64,000 nucleotides of DNA from Parascedosporium putredinis (Eukaryota > Ascomycota > Sordariomycetes > Microascales > Microascaceae): the NCBI GenBank assembly GCA_949357655.1, contig CASHTG010000005.1:186001-250000 (forward strand), written 5' to 3'. A program made the position numbers and the translations under genes. This document shows positions 1 through 11,076 of the stretch, piece by piece. The number at the start of each line of letters is the position of its first letter. Position 1 is the first letter of the stretch. Under the pieces are notes generated by a model. The model was not told where the DNA came from and did not search any database. It saw only the letters and a list, made by a program, of their open reading frames with translations.

Positions 1-813
1 TCAAATTCCTCCCTTGCCTTTCCAACACATTCGCACTTGCTCTTCTTACACCCTGTCTTCCTTCCGTTGAGGCACACCTGCTAGCGTGCACACTACGCTA
101 GTACCTCCAAATATTGGCCAAGCTTTCCCCGTGTCTGGGTCAAGGTCTCGACACAGTTACTCGTACGGTGCCGCTTCCACCTTCCGCCCAAAGCAGTCAA
201 ACAGCCCCCAGTTCCTTCCCGTTCTTGTTCCGGTTCCAGTCCAACCAACCTCCACTGCTTCTTTCCTTTCCCACCTTTTCCACCAACCTTCCAACGAACC
301 TTCCTCAAACTCGTTTGACCAAACGATCACCGCACCTTCCAACTTGCCCTCGGCCTACCGACTTTTCGATTTTCGCCGTGAACAACCTCTCACCTTTCCG
401 AAAAGGACGATATTCGACATTGCGGCTCTTGGTTTTATTATTCCTCGCTAGCAATCATCTCGTGATTTTCGCCCAAAACCTACAGGCTCGCTTTCGACAT
501 TCCGACACTACCGTACTGCCGATTCGACATTGCGCTTGCCTAGTCTTCCAACCTGCTCGACCCAAAGGAAATGCCACGAAGTTTAGGGGCATTCTGGTGT
601 TGAATATGAGTTCTCACCGTTGATCCTAGATTTCCTTTCCATATTTGTGCGCAATTCCGGATCTTGCGCCCTGCAAACAAACCCAAATTCACCTGGATCC
701 TTTTGCACCTACCGACTGCTCAGTGATCCCAGAGTCCGACCACGGCGACTCTGTTAAAAACCTCAATATAAAATTTATTCCTCCTCCGTGCCGTATCACA
801 TATCGACAGCGCC
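1..813 (+). other. Upstream region and leader of the byr4-like gene
   Basis: This stretch is pyrimidine-rich, especially 180-330, as is usual for fungal promoters and 5' leaders. Overlapping ORFs here (for example 86-451 and 114-623) are low-complexity S/P/F/L translations with no recognisable domain, so I do not call them genes. Confidence 0.5.
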
Positions 814-3800
814 ATGGAGGCCTTAAGATTAAAACCTCGACAGCCCGTCGAGCATGAACCCGAGTTTGAAAACTGGGACGACGATGATTTTATGATCGAT
901 GATGGCGATGATCTCACCTTCCGGAGTTCCACCAACACCAACAACCAGCCCGCCCGCCGTGACTCCATCTCTTCGCACCGGTCTCTCCGCTCCGAGTTCG
1001 AGTCCATACACGGTGACGAGGAGCGACAGATTCATATCGCTGACGACGATGAGAAGTCCACCCTAAGCGCCATCGCCGCTGCCGCGAATGTCGGCATTCC
1101 CATTCCTAAAAATGTACCACCTTCTGCCCTCATGGGCGGGACCATTAAGCGCCTGGGTGGCCGCAAAATCAAGAAGATCATCGAGGACGATTGGGAGGCC
1201 GACCTCGAACTACCTGGCGCCGGGGAGGCTTTGATGATCAAGACCCAGGATGCCTCTCAATTCCCCGATGCTATCCGTCAAGTGAGCGGTGGTTCCGTTC
1301 ACTCAAGTCCCGTAAAAACAGCGAGGCTTCCACCCGCCATTATCCATGACGACCGCCGTGACTCTAACCAGTCTCGGTCAAGCGTGCTCGGCGCCGCAAT
1401 CAACTTGGACAGGTTCCGCGATAACGACGACGACGACGATTTCTTCGGAGACGGCTCAGCCACCATCAAGGTGTCCAAGACGAGACTCTCCAAGCCTATC
1501 TCTCTTATTACCCCACCGACACCCCAGAAGATCGCGAAACCTCAATCATTCGGCGAAGATGACTTCGAGCTTGACCTCGAGCTTCCATCCGATGGCAAGC
1601 TCAAGTTGTCCACTAGGAAGGACATCCCTAAGACGCCGTCGCTAGCTATGGACGATCTAGATTGGGGTGAGGGAAGCCTCGGTACCCGTTACGGTGGGAC
1701 TCGCCGGGACGGCCGCTCTGCGCGTAGCTCTTCTGCTTCGGCACTGAGCCCTAGCATCTCTAGCTCTATCACGGCCGAGAGCGAGGACGAGACGTTCGAC
1801 GGCCTTGTGCTGCCCTCTGGCCCTGTCAATTTTGAGCAGAGGCTGAAGCTCCGTCGGAAGAGCAGATCTCCTGAACGCATTGAAGAGGAGCCGCCGCTGT
1901 CTGCTAGGACACCCCTAGAGGCCGATGCGGATAAGGAGGACTTCCTCTCCGGCCTTGACCTCGGCGATGGTGCCGTCTTTGACTCCAAGAAGCGCACATT
2001 GCACCGCAATGTCAAGGTGAAGGAGTCTAGACCAGAGAGCCCCTCCCGCCCCAAAACCGCGGCGTGTATCACCTTTACGAACAAAACTATTTCACAGCTA
2101 CCCTCACGCCTTCCTCGGCTAAGCCATGACCGAGCTCCCTCTAACCTAGAGCCCGTATCCGAGAGCGGCGGGCCCATTCTTCCTCGAGTGCGCCGCTCTC
2201 AGTCCCGTCTCGGGCACTCGGCCCAGTCCTCCGTTTCCAGCCTCCCAACACCCACGACACCATCCTCGACGTCTTCCTTGACACCCTCTACACCCCGACG
2301 AACAGTCCGCGAAGTCACGACCAAGACTTCAGCCGTCTCGCTTCGTCCCGAGCCTACCACCACGAGCGCGCAATTGCTGAGATTGAAGCGGTCGCTGCCT
2401 GCTATGAGAGCACCCCAATCTCCGGCAAAGCCCACCGTCTCTGGTCGGTACGATCGGCCTCCATCGCGAACTGATGGACGTCCAGGCTCGGCCATGCGGC
2501 CCAAGACGCCAGTTGACCGCATCCGACCTGACTCTAGCACTTCCATGGCACCTCCCAGCCGCCGAAACCCACCGCCATTCCTGGCTGGAGGTTCCACCGG
2601 TGCCTCGTCTCATCATGTGATTCACAAGGGGAGTCGAGTATTCCGCAGGCACGATTCCGAGAACTCGATTGATTTCCGCCCTAGCTCGCGCACTGTTTCT
2701 CGGTCCACGATGCGCTCGCCTAGTCCGCGACGCCAAAGACCTGCCAACGAGAAGATCTCGGAAACGCACTACCGCTTACTCAACCGTCCTCGCCACCAAC
2801 GAACCTTTGGAAATGGCTCCGAGCTTGATGGCTTTGACGACTTGCCTGTCTCGAGAGATGCCGAGGATCGATATGTGAAGCAGCCTATCGGCAGGGAGTC
2901 GAGAAATGGTCTGCGCAACAAGATTTACCAAAACGTTCTTCCCGACCGAAGCACGACTGCATCACCCGTGTCACCCTATCCCTACTCTCCCATGCGCTCT
3001 GATTACACTCCTAGCTTCGCCCGAGACACTGCCGCGAGCAGAATCGCGCGAGAAACCTCTTTGGCCCAACGCGTTCCCTCTTCCGGGCCGCTGGCGCCTT
3101 TGACGACGCAGCGAGTCGCTCAGCTTTCCGCCCGCAGCAACCTCAATCCCATGGCTCCTCCTTCGCCCCTAGTCCGCTCTAAGAAGAAGCGGTCCCAGCA
3201 GCAATTGAAGCCCCATCTGATTGCGAACCTCAACCCCGCAAAAGAAGTGAAGAGTATGTTCAGGCCCTGGCTAATTTTTCTTTCTTTCCCTAGCTTGACG
3301 CTTACTAACTGTTGTGCCCTTGCAGCTATCAACGGAATGGTGTACAACCCCGCTACCTTCCGGTGGGAGGGCAACGAGAACGTCCTCAGCGCCTTTGACC
3401 CACCAGCATCTTCGCCTTCGACGACCTCGCTCCCGCCTTACATGATCCGAGAGAAGGAGAACGCCACTCCGCGCCCCGCGTTGATCACTAACATCAGCTC
3501 CACTAAGGGTGTGCAGGTTGTTGGTGGAATGGTGTTTGACCCGCAGAACATGTGCTGGCTCAAGATTGGCAACAACACCAAGCCCATCTCAGAAGCGGGT
3601 GATCCCTTGGATGGCTTCAATGGCCTCGAGGACGAGGACGATGATGACCCATTCAAAGATATTCCGGATCTCGAGGACAACGTGGCCGACTCTAACGATG
3701 GAGTCCAGGGCCGTGTCAGCGACGTCAGAGACGATTGGCTCGTTGGCGAGGAGTTCGATGTCGGACCCGAGTTTGTCCGGCGCCAGCGCGAAGAAGAAGA

Positions 3801-3906
3801 CCGCTGGAGGAAGAAGTGCGAGTCCTGGCTCTCGGGAGGCACCCGGAACCACGACGAATGGCGGTGGACGATCCGGGAACTCATTTCCGGAGACGCCCTT
3901 TTCTAA
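814..3906 (+). CDS. byr4: Byr4/Bfa1-like two-component GAP subunit, cytokinesis regulator
   Basis: This looks like the fungal Byr4/Bfa1 family, which with Cdc16/Bub2 forms the GTPase-activating complex for Spg1/Tem1 at the spindle pole body and restrains septation or mitotic exit. The N-terminus has the acidic block ENWDDDDFMIDDGDDL and a GGTIKRLGGRKIKKI segment. The middle (about residues 270-800) is disordered, Ser/Pro/Arg-rich and has many SP/TP phosphosites. Near the C-terminus two related motifs, NGMVYNPATFRWEGNE and GGMVFDPQNMCWLKI, precede an acidic stretch and a basic end rich in R, E and W. One in-frame 72-bp intron lies at 3254-3325 (GTATGT donor, ACTAAC branch, TGCAG acceptor); removing it gives 1006 aa and joins KEVK to TINGM. 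No frameshift is visible, unlike many neighbours. The ATG at 814 opens the conserved acidic N-terminus. Confidence 0.85.
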   Translation: MEALRLKPRQPVEHEPEFENWDDDDFMIDDGDDLTFRSSTNTNNQPARRDSISSHRSLRSEFESIHGDEERQIHIADDDEKSTLSAIAAAANVGIPIPKNVPPSALMGGTIKRLGGRKIKKIIEDDWEADLELPGAGEALMIKTQDASQFPDAIRQVSGGSVHSSPVKTARLPPAIIHDDRRDSNQSRSSVLGAAINLDRFRDNDDDDDFFGDGSATIKVSKTRLSKPISLITPPTPQKIAKPQSFGEDDFELDLELPSDGKLKLSTRKDIPKTPSLAMDDLDWGEGSLGTRYGGTRRDGRSARSSSASALSPSISSSITAESEDETFDGLVLPSGPVNFEQRLKLRRKSRSPERIEEEPPLSARTPLEADADKEDFLSGLDLGDGAVFDSKKRTLHRNVKVKESRPESPSRPKTAACITFTNKTISQLPSRLPRLSHDRAPSNLEPVSESGGPILPRVRRSQSRLGHSAQSSVSSLPTPTTPSSTSSLTPSTPRRTVREVTTKTSAVSLRPEPTTTSAQLLRLKRSLPAMRAPQSPAKPTVSGRYDRPPSRTDGRPGSAMRPKTPVDRIRPDSSTSMAPPSRRNPPPFLAGGSTGASSHHVIHKGSRVFRRHDSENSIDFRPSSRTVSRSTMRSPSPRRQRPANEKISETHYRLLNRPRHQRTFGNGSELDGFDDLPVSRDAEDRYVKQPIGRESRNGLRNKIYQNVLPDRSTTASPVSPYPYSPMRSDYTPSFARDTAASRIARETSLAQRVPSSGPLAPLTTQRVAQLSARSNLNPMAPPSPLVRSKKKRSQQQLKPHLIANLNPAKEVKSMFRPWLIFLSFPSLTLTNCCALAAINGMVYNPATFRWEGNENVLSAFDPPASSPSTTSLPPYMIREKENATPRPALITNISSTKGVQVVGGMVFDPQNMCWLKIGNNTKPISEAGDPLDGFNGLEDEDDDDPFKDIPDLEDNVADSNDGVQGRVSDVRDDWLVGEEFDVGPEFVRRQREEEDRWRKKCESWLSGGTRNHDEWRWTIRELISGDALF

Positions 3907-6900
3907 AACGAACATCGTCACCTACTTTATTTATCTCATGGCCGACCCGACGCCTTACCGACTGGCCAGCCTTTTGGGGCAATGGACATGTTTACGACTT
4001 TTATGCCTTTGATACCCTCCAAGGAATTCTATTGTTTTTTTCCCTCTCCTCTACCTTTTACCAAAACATTTTTAACTCAACCCTTACTCTCACCTCCCCT
4101 TCCCGATCATAACGACCATTATACCGAGCCCTAATATACCATTCGACACTTTCTTACCCTCATTTTTACACCTACGACGAACCCGGACTCCCGCTCTACG
4201 AAAGAAGTAGAGCTGTGTACCAATAGTTGAAACGAAGCGGCGATCAGCGCTCAAAAAGTTATGATGATGACGGCACCACCCGGAACGGGAGAGAAACACA
4301 ATTTCCATCAAGATGTGGAACAAAAGACGTCCAGCAAATGGACACAACCAGACGCTCGGCCAGTGCCGAAGCAGTGCGCAGATGGGCAGAGAGCCCAAAG
4401 GGGAAGGGAAAAAATAGATGGCCGAGTGCTACTGCAAGGGTTGGAGGGGAAACAAGAAGGCAGAGACACTTTTGTTTTGCTTTTCCTTTTGTGAGAAACG
4501 AGCTTCAGCCAGTTTGGCTGGAGGCTGCGTGGACCACTGGCGTTTTCGAGGATTGATGACTACTACATGATTTCTTAGTTTTGGAAGGCAAACATTGCAT
4601 CTGGCAGCGTTTTGGAATTTTCTCTCTGGTTTGTTAGCAAGGAGTCTCAACGCTTAGCCCCTATGGGGAAAGCAAGACCCTGACTCATTTGCTGTCCTTT
4701 TTTTCATTACTTTTCTTGCTCTGCCTCGAGGACCCTGCAGCCTGTACGCACGCACCTTTTCCTCTCCCTTTTCAAAACAAAAGAGGAAACTGGTGAAGGA
4801 GCAGGTTGTGTATAGTTATGATTGTTGTTTCTTTGCGGAAACGGAAAGGGCGAGGGTGTCTCATGTTTTATTTCAGTTGCTCATAGACTTAAAAAGTAAC
4901 GAAGCGGAAGTTGAACGCAGTTGATTTCCTATGCCATTTTGAGACTCTTGAGGTTTCTGAAGCCTCTGTGCTGATGTGGGTGCTAGCTGAGGATGTTTGT
5001 GTCTCATTGAATAAGGGGAGACAAAATCACCATCAGCTAGTAGCCTTGCTTTCGAAGTTGTCTCTGTCAGCGTGTGGAAAGACAAGACACCACAGGGAGA
5101 TATTGACGGGTGTCAAAGACTGAGTCTTGGATCTAGTGGTTTTCCGGCATCTTGGCCTTCCCTTTTCTTATTTCCTATTCCGTGTTTCGTCGCAGCAGTC
5201 TTTCGATCGTTGACGCCGACTCAGTTCGGCCGAGATGAAGGTGAGAGCGCTCTCTGCCTAGTTATGAGCTGAAGCTTGCTACTGTATCATGTCCTACTTG
5301 TTTTATTGCCTCTTCATTCTCTCTTCGGTTAGCTCGAGTCTAGATGCGGAATCCAAGGACATGGTGAGGGACTCTAAAAGGCAAAGATTCTAGTTGCATA
5401 TTGGCGTTGGGGCTGCTTGTGTGGCATGTGATGGGCGCGGGTGGCATTGGGCAGATGGACGGGATCTTGTTTGGGCATTGGATCAATGTACGATTACGTA
5501 GATTTTTTGAAGTGCTTGTTCGCTCGCATGTCTAGATGGTTGCATATAGAATTAGGTATCCCGGAGATGTCGGGCAGCTAGCTACATTTACGGGGAGGAG
5601 ACCATGCGGAAACGCATCCATGATAGATCAATGCACCTACATGTGCGTTGCGCTTTACATTTAGGCAAGGGAAATCCGCATCTTCAGAACCTGTGTGTAA
5701 ACATGACGAGTGGGTACATGCAATGTCGAAAAGGAGACCATCGGGTAGCTTCCAGGTCTCCGAGAATGCGGGCGAAGGAGGTTGTATGGAACCCGAGCTT
5801 CCGGAGCCGTGTTGGACGGCCGGGCAGAAATGTGGCTGCCTTGCCCGGGTGATGTGCGCTTCGGCCTTTTTTTTTTTTTTTTTTTTTCTTTTCCTTTCGA
5901 GGCGAAGCTATCCGAGTTTTAGGTGGAGCTTGCCCGAAACAACTACGATTCTTTTCTTTCTTTCTTACTTCAGGAAACAGTGTCAAGGGGACCTTGCTTG
6001 GCGGGGTGCGCGTAGCAGCTGCAGGGTCAGATGTCAACATGCTTGACAATCGCAGCTCGCAAGCACCAAGGGTCGTTGACTAACATGAACACGACATCCG
6101 GGTGGGTCACATGGAGCTAGTCACGTGGAGTTCGGTGAACCCGGCGCCACGCGGGCCTCTCATGGCTACGAAAGAGAAGAAAAAAGCAGTCATCGAGAAT
6201 CAAAATCATGGTGGCCGAGGCCGAGGTGGGCTGAGAGAGAGAGCTGCGCGGGGCCCAGGTTGGCTCCAAGGCTAGGCTTCAGCATTTTGGAGGTGCACGT
6301 TTGAGGGTGCCTAATAATAGGCGCAGGGGAGGGTCGCTTTTGGCGTGGACGGATTGGCGATGGTATTGTTTAGGATTTGCCGCCCACACGTTTGTCGCTT
6401 GTGCTCTCTGATCGGTGTTGATCCAACTTAGGCGGCAGCAAAAGAATTTTGATGCTTGGAGCTAGCTACGGAGGCACCCGTTTAGCTAGGCCAAGAATTC
6501 AATGTTGGGAACCGGAAATGGATAGAGAAGAGGCGGACCGACCGAGAATGAGAGCTTCCGTGCTAGTGGTATCTCCTTCTCCAGCGACAATGCTCCCCTC
6601 TGCCCCCACCTTTTCCTCTTGCGACGTACGAAAGTGGCGGGGAGGCAGCTCCATTGATGGATGGGTCTGCTCAAGCAAGTCAAGCCTAGTAGTGAATGGT
6701 ACTGCCGTCGATGTCTATTGAGTATGTGACTTGAGGTGGTCTGTTCAATGCTGGACCTGGACGGACCCGAAGCTGGGACTCAGGCTTCCACTTCCTGGTT
6801 TTTCACATACGTCGTTGCCCCCTCACCCCTCCAATTTCCCCGCCAATTGATCCATCACACAACAGGATCCAGTCGCTCTGCCTCTCTCTCTGTGTGCGTC

Positions 6901-7418
6901 TTGGTGCATCCACCCTCGTCCCCCCTTTGTAAAGAAAACAAATCCTCCAGGAGGTTGATTCCCCTTTTCTCCCAACTACCTCTCCTCTTTTTCTTTTTCT
7001 CTTCATACCCTTCCCTCCCCTCCATCAAGCGTGCTTTGGATCCTTGAATTTCATGTAAGTGGTTGTCTCTTTTTCCTTTTTTTTTCTTTTCGTTATCTCG
7101 TCCATGGTTTTAAGTGGTGCCTGTTATGTGCCGCTTTCCTTGAACGCTTTCCTATTGTGTTTGGTGGCTCCATTTTACCCCGCCATCAGAGCGAGCGAGG
7201 ACTGGGAAGCTTTTCGTTCCTCCTTCTCTCCCACCCGCCCGCCGTCTTCTTTGCGCTTTCAACCTCTTTCATCCCATCCTCCATCCCGCAACCCTTCCAA
7301 GGCTGACGAGCTAGCGACAACACAGCGTCTCGACATCTCATCGTGCGATTCTATCCTCCTTGAACTCCTCTACTTTCCTCTTTTCTCAGCTTCCTTCCTA
7401 GCTCTTCCAACCGTCATA
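3907..7418. other. 3.5 kb intergenic region between byr4 and cofilin genes
   Basis: It holds the byr4 3' UTR and the cofilin promoter and leader. The last 600 bp (about 6800-7418) are strongly C/T-rich. Small ORFs (for example 4227-4556, 5648-6046, 6449-6721) have no recognisable domain or good splice context. I see no tRNA, rRNA or mobile element. A 21-base T tract sits at 5867-5887. Confidence 0.5.
5867..5887 (+). repeat. 21-base poly-T tract
   Basis: An uninterrupted run of 21 T is followed by further T/C-rich sequence. It lies about 1.5 kb upstream of the cofilin ATG. Given the homopolymer errors elsewhere, its exact length is unreliable. Confidence 0.8.
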
Positions 7419-8645
7419 ATGGTGAGTTTGGATCAACCCCTCCTTCCTGGATGGAATGGTTTTGCAAACGTGCATGCGAAGGGTTTTTTGTTTGGTATGG
7501 GGGTTGTGTCTTAATTATTAACTCTCCGCTTCTTTTATGTAGTCTCAATCCGGGTTCGTCTAGTTCCTCATCTCGTCTGTTCGCGTGACCTCTTTCTGCC
7601 TCACCTCTCTCTCTTTCTCTCTCTCTTGTATTCTTCTTCTTCCTCATCCCGCCTTTCCCCATCCTGCAAAAGGTCAACCTAGGTCGTCTTTTGTCTTCGA
7701 ATCGGATGGAACCGCGCCCATTCGGCTGGTTTTCTCGACTGGGAAACCGAGCAACATTTCTAGGCCGATGTCGCGGGGAAGAACAGAGGGAGAGATAGAG
7801 ATAGAGAGAGAGAGAACTGGAGAGCGATTGCTTCGTTTGTGCTCTAGCTAACCAGCGACCCTCAGTGCGACCGTTTCCCAGGAGTGCATATCCGCCTACA
7901 ATGACTTGAAGCTCAATAAGAAGTACAAGTACATCGTCTTCAAGCTCTCCGACGATAACAAGCAGATCGTCGTCGAAGAGGCTTCCGATAACTCCGACTG
8001 GGAGGTCTTCCGCGAGAAGCTCATCAACGCCACCACCAAGTCCAAGACTGTATGTGTGCTGACACCCCTCACCCCACTTCCGCAAATGGCCCCTCGCATC
8101 GCCTTGTCTCATCCCGCGCATCCCCGCCTTCTTGCTTTCTCCCAATCTGAGCTATATCTACACTCGGTGCTCAAATGTAAAGCAATTTTTTTGGCATCGG
8201 ATCTTCTTGCTAATACCGTTGTTTTTTTCTTTGCGCTAGGGTGCCGTTGGCAAGGGACCCCGCTACGCCGTCTACGATTTCCAGTACAGCCTTGCCTCTG
8301 GCGAGGGTGACCGGTAAGCTTCGCCTACACGATAACGCTTTTTTCTTCCTCATTTTAGACGAAGACGTGCGGAGTTCTGACAGCTCTGGATTATAGCAAC
8401 AAGATCACCTTCGTCGCCTGGTCTCCCGATGATGCCGGCATCCAGGTCCGTACCACTCCTAGTACTCCATTAGTGGTGGATTCTAACACTACTTCTCCCA
8501 TGTATAGGCTAAGATGATCTACGCTTCCTCCAAGGAGGCCCTCAAGCGCAGCCTTACCGGTATCGCCACCGAGCTCCAGGCCAACGATTCTGACGACATC
8601 GAGTACGACACCGTCCTCAAGACCGTCTCCAAGGGCCTCGCCTAA
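7419..8645 (+). CDS. cof1: Cofilin (ADF/cofilin actin-depolymerising protein)
   Basis: Cofilin binds G- and F-actin and severs and depolymerises filaments at endocytic patches. The gene has six exons: 7419-7421 (the ATG alone), 7543-7553, 7866-8049, 8240-8313, 8397-8445 and 8508-8645. They give 152 aa, the usual fungal cofilin length. The protein begins MSQSGATVSQECISAYNDLK, placing the regulatory Ser-2 just after the start. The ADF-H fold follows with KYKYIVFKLSDDNKQIV, GPRYAVYDFQY and the actin-binding helix AKMIYASSKEALKRSL. The reading frame is intact. An ATG interrupted immediately by GTGAGT is common in fungal cofilin genes and decides the start. The second intron (7554-7865, 312 bp) is long and starts with a weaker GTTCGT donor; it carries CT and GA tracts. 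The leader is pyrimidine-rich, as in strongly expressed fungal genes. Confidence 0.95.
7605..7816 (+). repeat. CT tract and GA tract inside cofilin intron 2
   Basis: A CT-rich simple repeat (7605-7627) and a GA-rich simple repeat (about 7787-7816) lie in the same intron and are largely complementary. They could pair in the pre-mRNA, enclosing about 160 nt. Confidence 0.6.
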
Positions 8646-9589
8646 ACATGCATGATTGCTCGAGCGTCGAATCCATCAGATCAAACCGAAAAAAAAATTC
8701 GAGGGAACTATGGGGAAGGGGATGAGAAAAATCGAGGGGCAGGTTACATGGCATGGGGCTAAACGCCTTGTTGTATGCGTAACTCGTGGCTGCTAGATGA
8801 TCGAGAGCCATTATACGGGAGGCAGCAAGCGGTGTCGACATATCCTTTTCTTCTCTTATCCTTCTTCTCTCCCGTCTCCTTGCCCTTTTTTTTTTTTCCT
8901 TTTTCTTCCTCGTCTTCCTCCAAACAGCCCTGTTGAGCTTTTGACGATGTGACTCTCTTGTTCTCTCCCCATCCTAGCTTCTCTCTTTCGACTAGGAGCT
9001 ATCGAGCTTGCTCCTTTTCTTTTCCGTATCCCACTCATGATTCGCCGTGTAGACGTGTTGGCAGTAGATCCACGAGGAATGGTCAGCCCTATGTGGGTGG
9101 GAAAATTGTTCATTGGCCGATGATAGTGATGATAATGATGACTGGTGGCAGAGACACATATTCAAGTCTCTCAGTTTCTCTACTTTCTTTCTCCTTGAGC
9201 GTGTACACGCACGTACGCGCGGATACCATGTAGTGCACATCATGATGTACACTGGATGCCCAGTCCCAAGCGCTAAGCTTAACTAGAGATGTCTCTTATT
9301 GCAAGGCCAAGAAGAATTGTAAGATTATGGCCGTGCTAACCATCAGTATTATACGAGAACTGTGAAGTTAGACCTCTAAAGGCGCGCATGCTCATATGTT
9401 CCAAACCCAAAGATTCTTTGCCAACGTCTTGGGCAAGGCTCGAACAGCATGCTTTGAGTTGTGAGAAGAAAAAGAAAAGAGAAAAAAGGTAGGTACGTGA
9501 AGCTAGATCATGCCTGGTCATCATCATCATCTATTTATCTTTTCCTTCTTTGAAATTATGGATAATACACAAGAGAACACCTCCTCTAC
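8646..9589. other. Convergent 3' region between cofilin and Get5 genes
   Basis: The 3' ends of two convergent genes meet here. A poly-T/TC stretch lies near 8887-8910. No ORF carries a recognisable domain and I see no RNA gene. Confidence 0.5.
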
Positions 9590-10353
9590 TCATTTGCCCT
9601 TGGTCTCCCAGCTCTTCTTGAACAGTGTCGCAAGCTCCTCGCCCGTCTTCTCGTCCTTGACCCTCTGTATCAAGAAGCCCCTCAGATCCTCCCAGAACTG
9701 GGGCGACGCGACGACAGCCGCCGCACCGGCATTGGTGCCATCCGGCCCCGGCACGGGCGCGGGAGCCTCGGTAGCAGCGCCAACAGCGCCGGTTACAGGT
9801 TTGAGGAGGCGGCGCCGCCCATGACCATGACGGCGAGCTCGAGGGTGGTATCGGCGTCGGCATCATCATCGGCGGCGTCGACGAGGTCCTTGAGGATCTT
9901 GGAGTCCGGGACGGGTTTCTTGCGGTGGAGGATGCGGGCCTTGTCGGCGGGGACGCCGGCCTGGGCTTCGAGGGCGTGCTTGAGGTCGAGGACCGAGGTG
10001 GAGAGGGGGAGGTCGGGGAGGGCGAGGTCGATGGGGGTTGCGGAGGGATTTGAGGGAGACGGTGAGGGTGCGTTGGGGGCCGGGGGCGGTGGTGGATGAG
10101 GAGTGGTGGGAGGTGGGTTTGGACATGGGTTTGGGGAGACGGGGAGGATGATCTGGGATTGGAGATTGGGGGTTAGCGAAACATGGAACGGTCTGTCTTC
10201 TCTTACACGGCGGCTGGGGCAAGGGGGTTTTGGGCTCTTACGGCTGGCCGGTTGGGGGAAGGATCGGGGGTCCTCGACGTGGTCGGCGGAGATCTTGATG
10301 GGGCGGGAGTCGAGGGCCGTGAGGAAGGCCCGGGCGAAGGTGAGTTCGGTCAT
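9590..10353 (-). CDS. get5: Get5/Mdy2-like ubiquitin-like protein of the GET pathway (frameshifted in this sequence)
   Basis: Get5 links Get4 to Sgt2 in the cytosolic GET pathway, which hands tail-anchored proteins to Get3. The N-terminal helix MTELTFARAFLTALDSRPIK followed by SADHVEDPR matches the fungal Get4-binding segment. A ubiquitin-like domain follows (TLTVSLKSLRNP, then STSVLDLKHALEAQAGVPAD, KARILHRKKPVPDSKILKDL, ELAVMVMGGAAS). A C-terminal homodimerisation helix pair has SPQFWEDLRGFLIQRVKDE and ELATLFKKSWE. Exon 1 is 10353-10242 and exon 2 is 10152-9590, with a GTAAGA donor (an alternative donor lies at 10206). The frame is broken twice: at the run 10033-10037 (one extra C on the coding strand) and at 9800-9802 (one A missing). 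The two cancel, giving about 224 aa. The gene is divergent from nop2. Confidence 0.85.
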
Positions 10354-11076
10354 TGTGGCGAGCTGGGGGAAGGTGGGGGTTAAGGTTGTTCTTCTTCTTT
10401 GTCTCGCAAAGGCTGGTTAGCGCAATGGGGAGATGAATGCGAAAAGGATGCAAGATAGGTCGGGAAGCCTTGGTTGAAATAAGAGGGAGCTGGCTTTCAA
10501 CGGAGGGGTCGTTTTGTTGGTGTTGAAGAGCTTCCGTAGCTTGCTTGGGAAACGTGGTGTTGGAGGCGCAAAAGGGCGAGGAACCCCACAATGTGCTCTG
10601 AGCCAGGGAATGGAGGGGAAGTGAAAAGTGACTTTGCAAAGTGACATGCGACCGCGCAGTGGGGACCGCTTTGATTTCCCTGGTTTGCGCGCACCCGCTG
10701 TACATGGAAGTGAGAGCTCCGGCCGACAATCACGTGCGATAAGGAATCTCTTATCGGCCGCCCGGCAGAAATTTTGGCGGGGAACTTTTTTTTTTTTTTT
10801 GTATGGACCAGCCTCCAAGAGAGAGAGAGCAGGAGGGAAGCATCTTGCAGTCGACTAGCACTGCACCTTTACCGTTTTTATTCAACGGTGTAATTCCCAA
10901 TTTTTCCTGTCTCCCTTTTGACTAGGGAATAGGAACTTCTTCTTCTTTTTTTTTCTCTCTTTTTCTGTTTTTGAAAACTACGATATCCAGATACCCAATT
11001 CTGCTACCGCAGATTCTTCGAACTCGAAAAAAAAGTCTACAGAGCGAGACCCTCTCCCACACCGACAGACACAAAA
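10354..11076. other. Divergent promoter region between get5 and nop2
   Basis: This 723-bp stretch separates two divergently transcribed genes. It has a T run at about 10788-10800, a GA tract at 10819-10828, and T/C-rich sequence at 10910-10970 before nop2. No gene is supported; the ATG at 10971 belongs to a spurious frame (see nop2). Confidence 0.5.
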
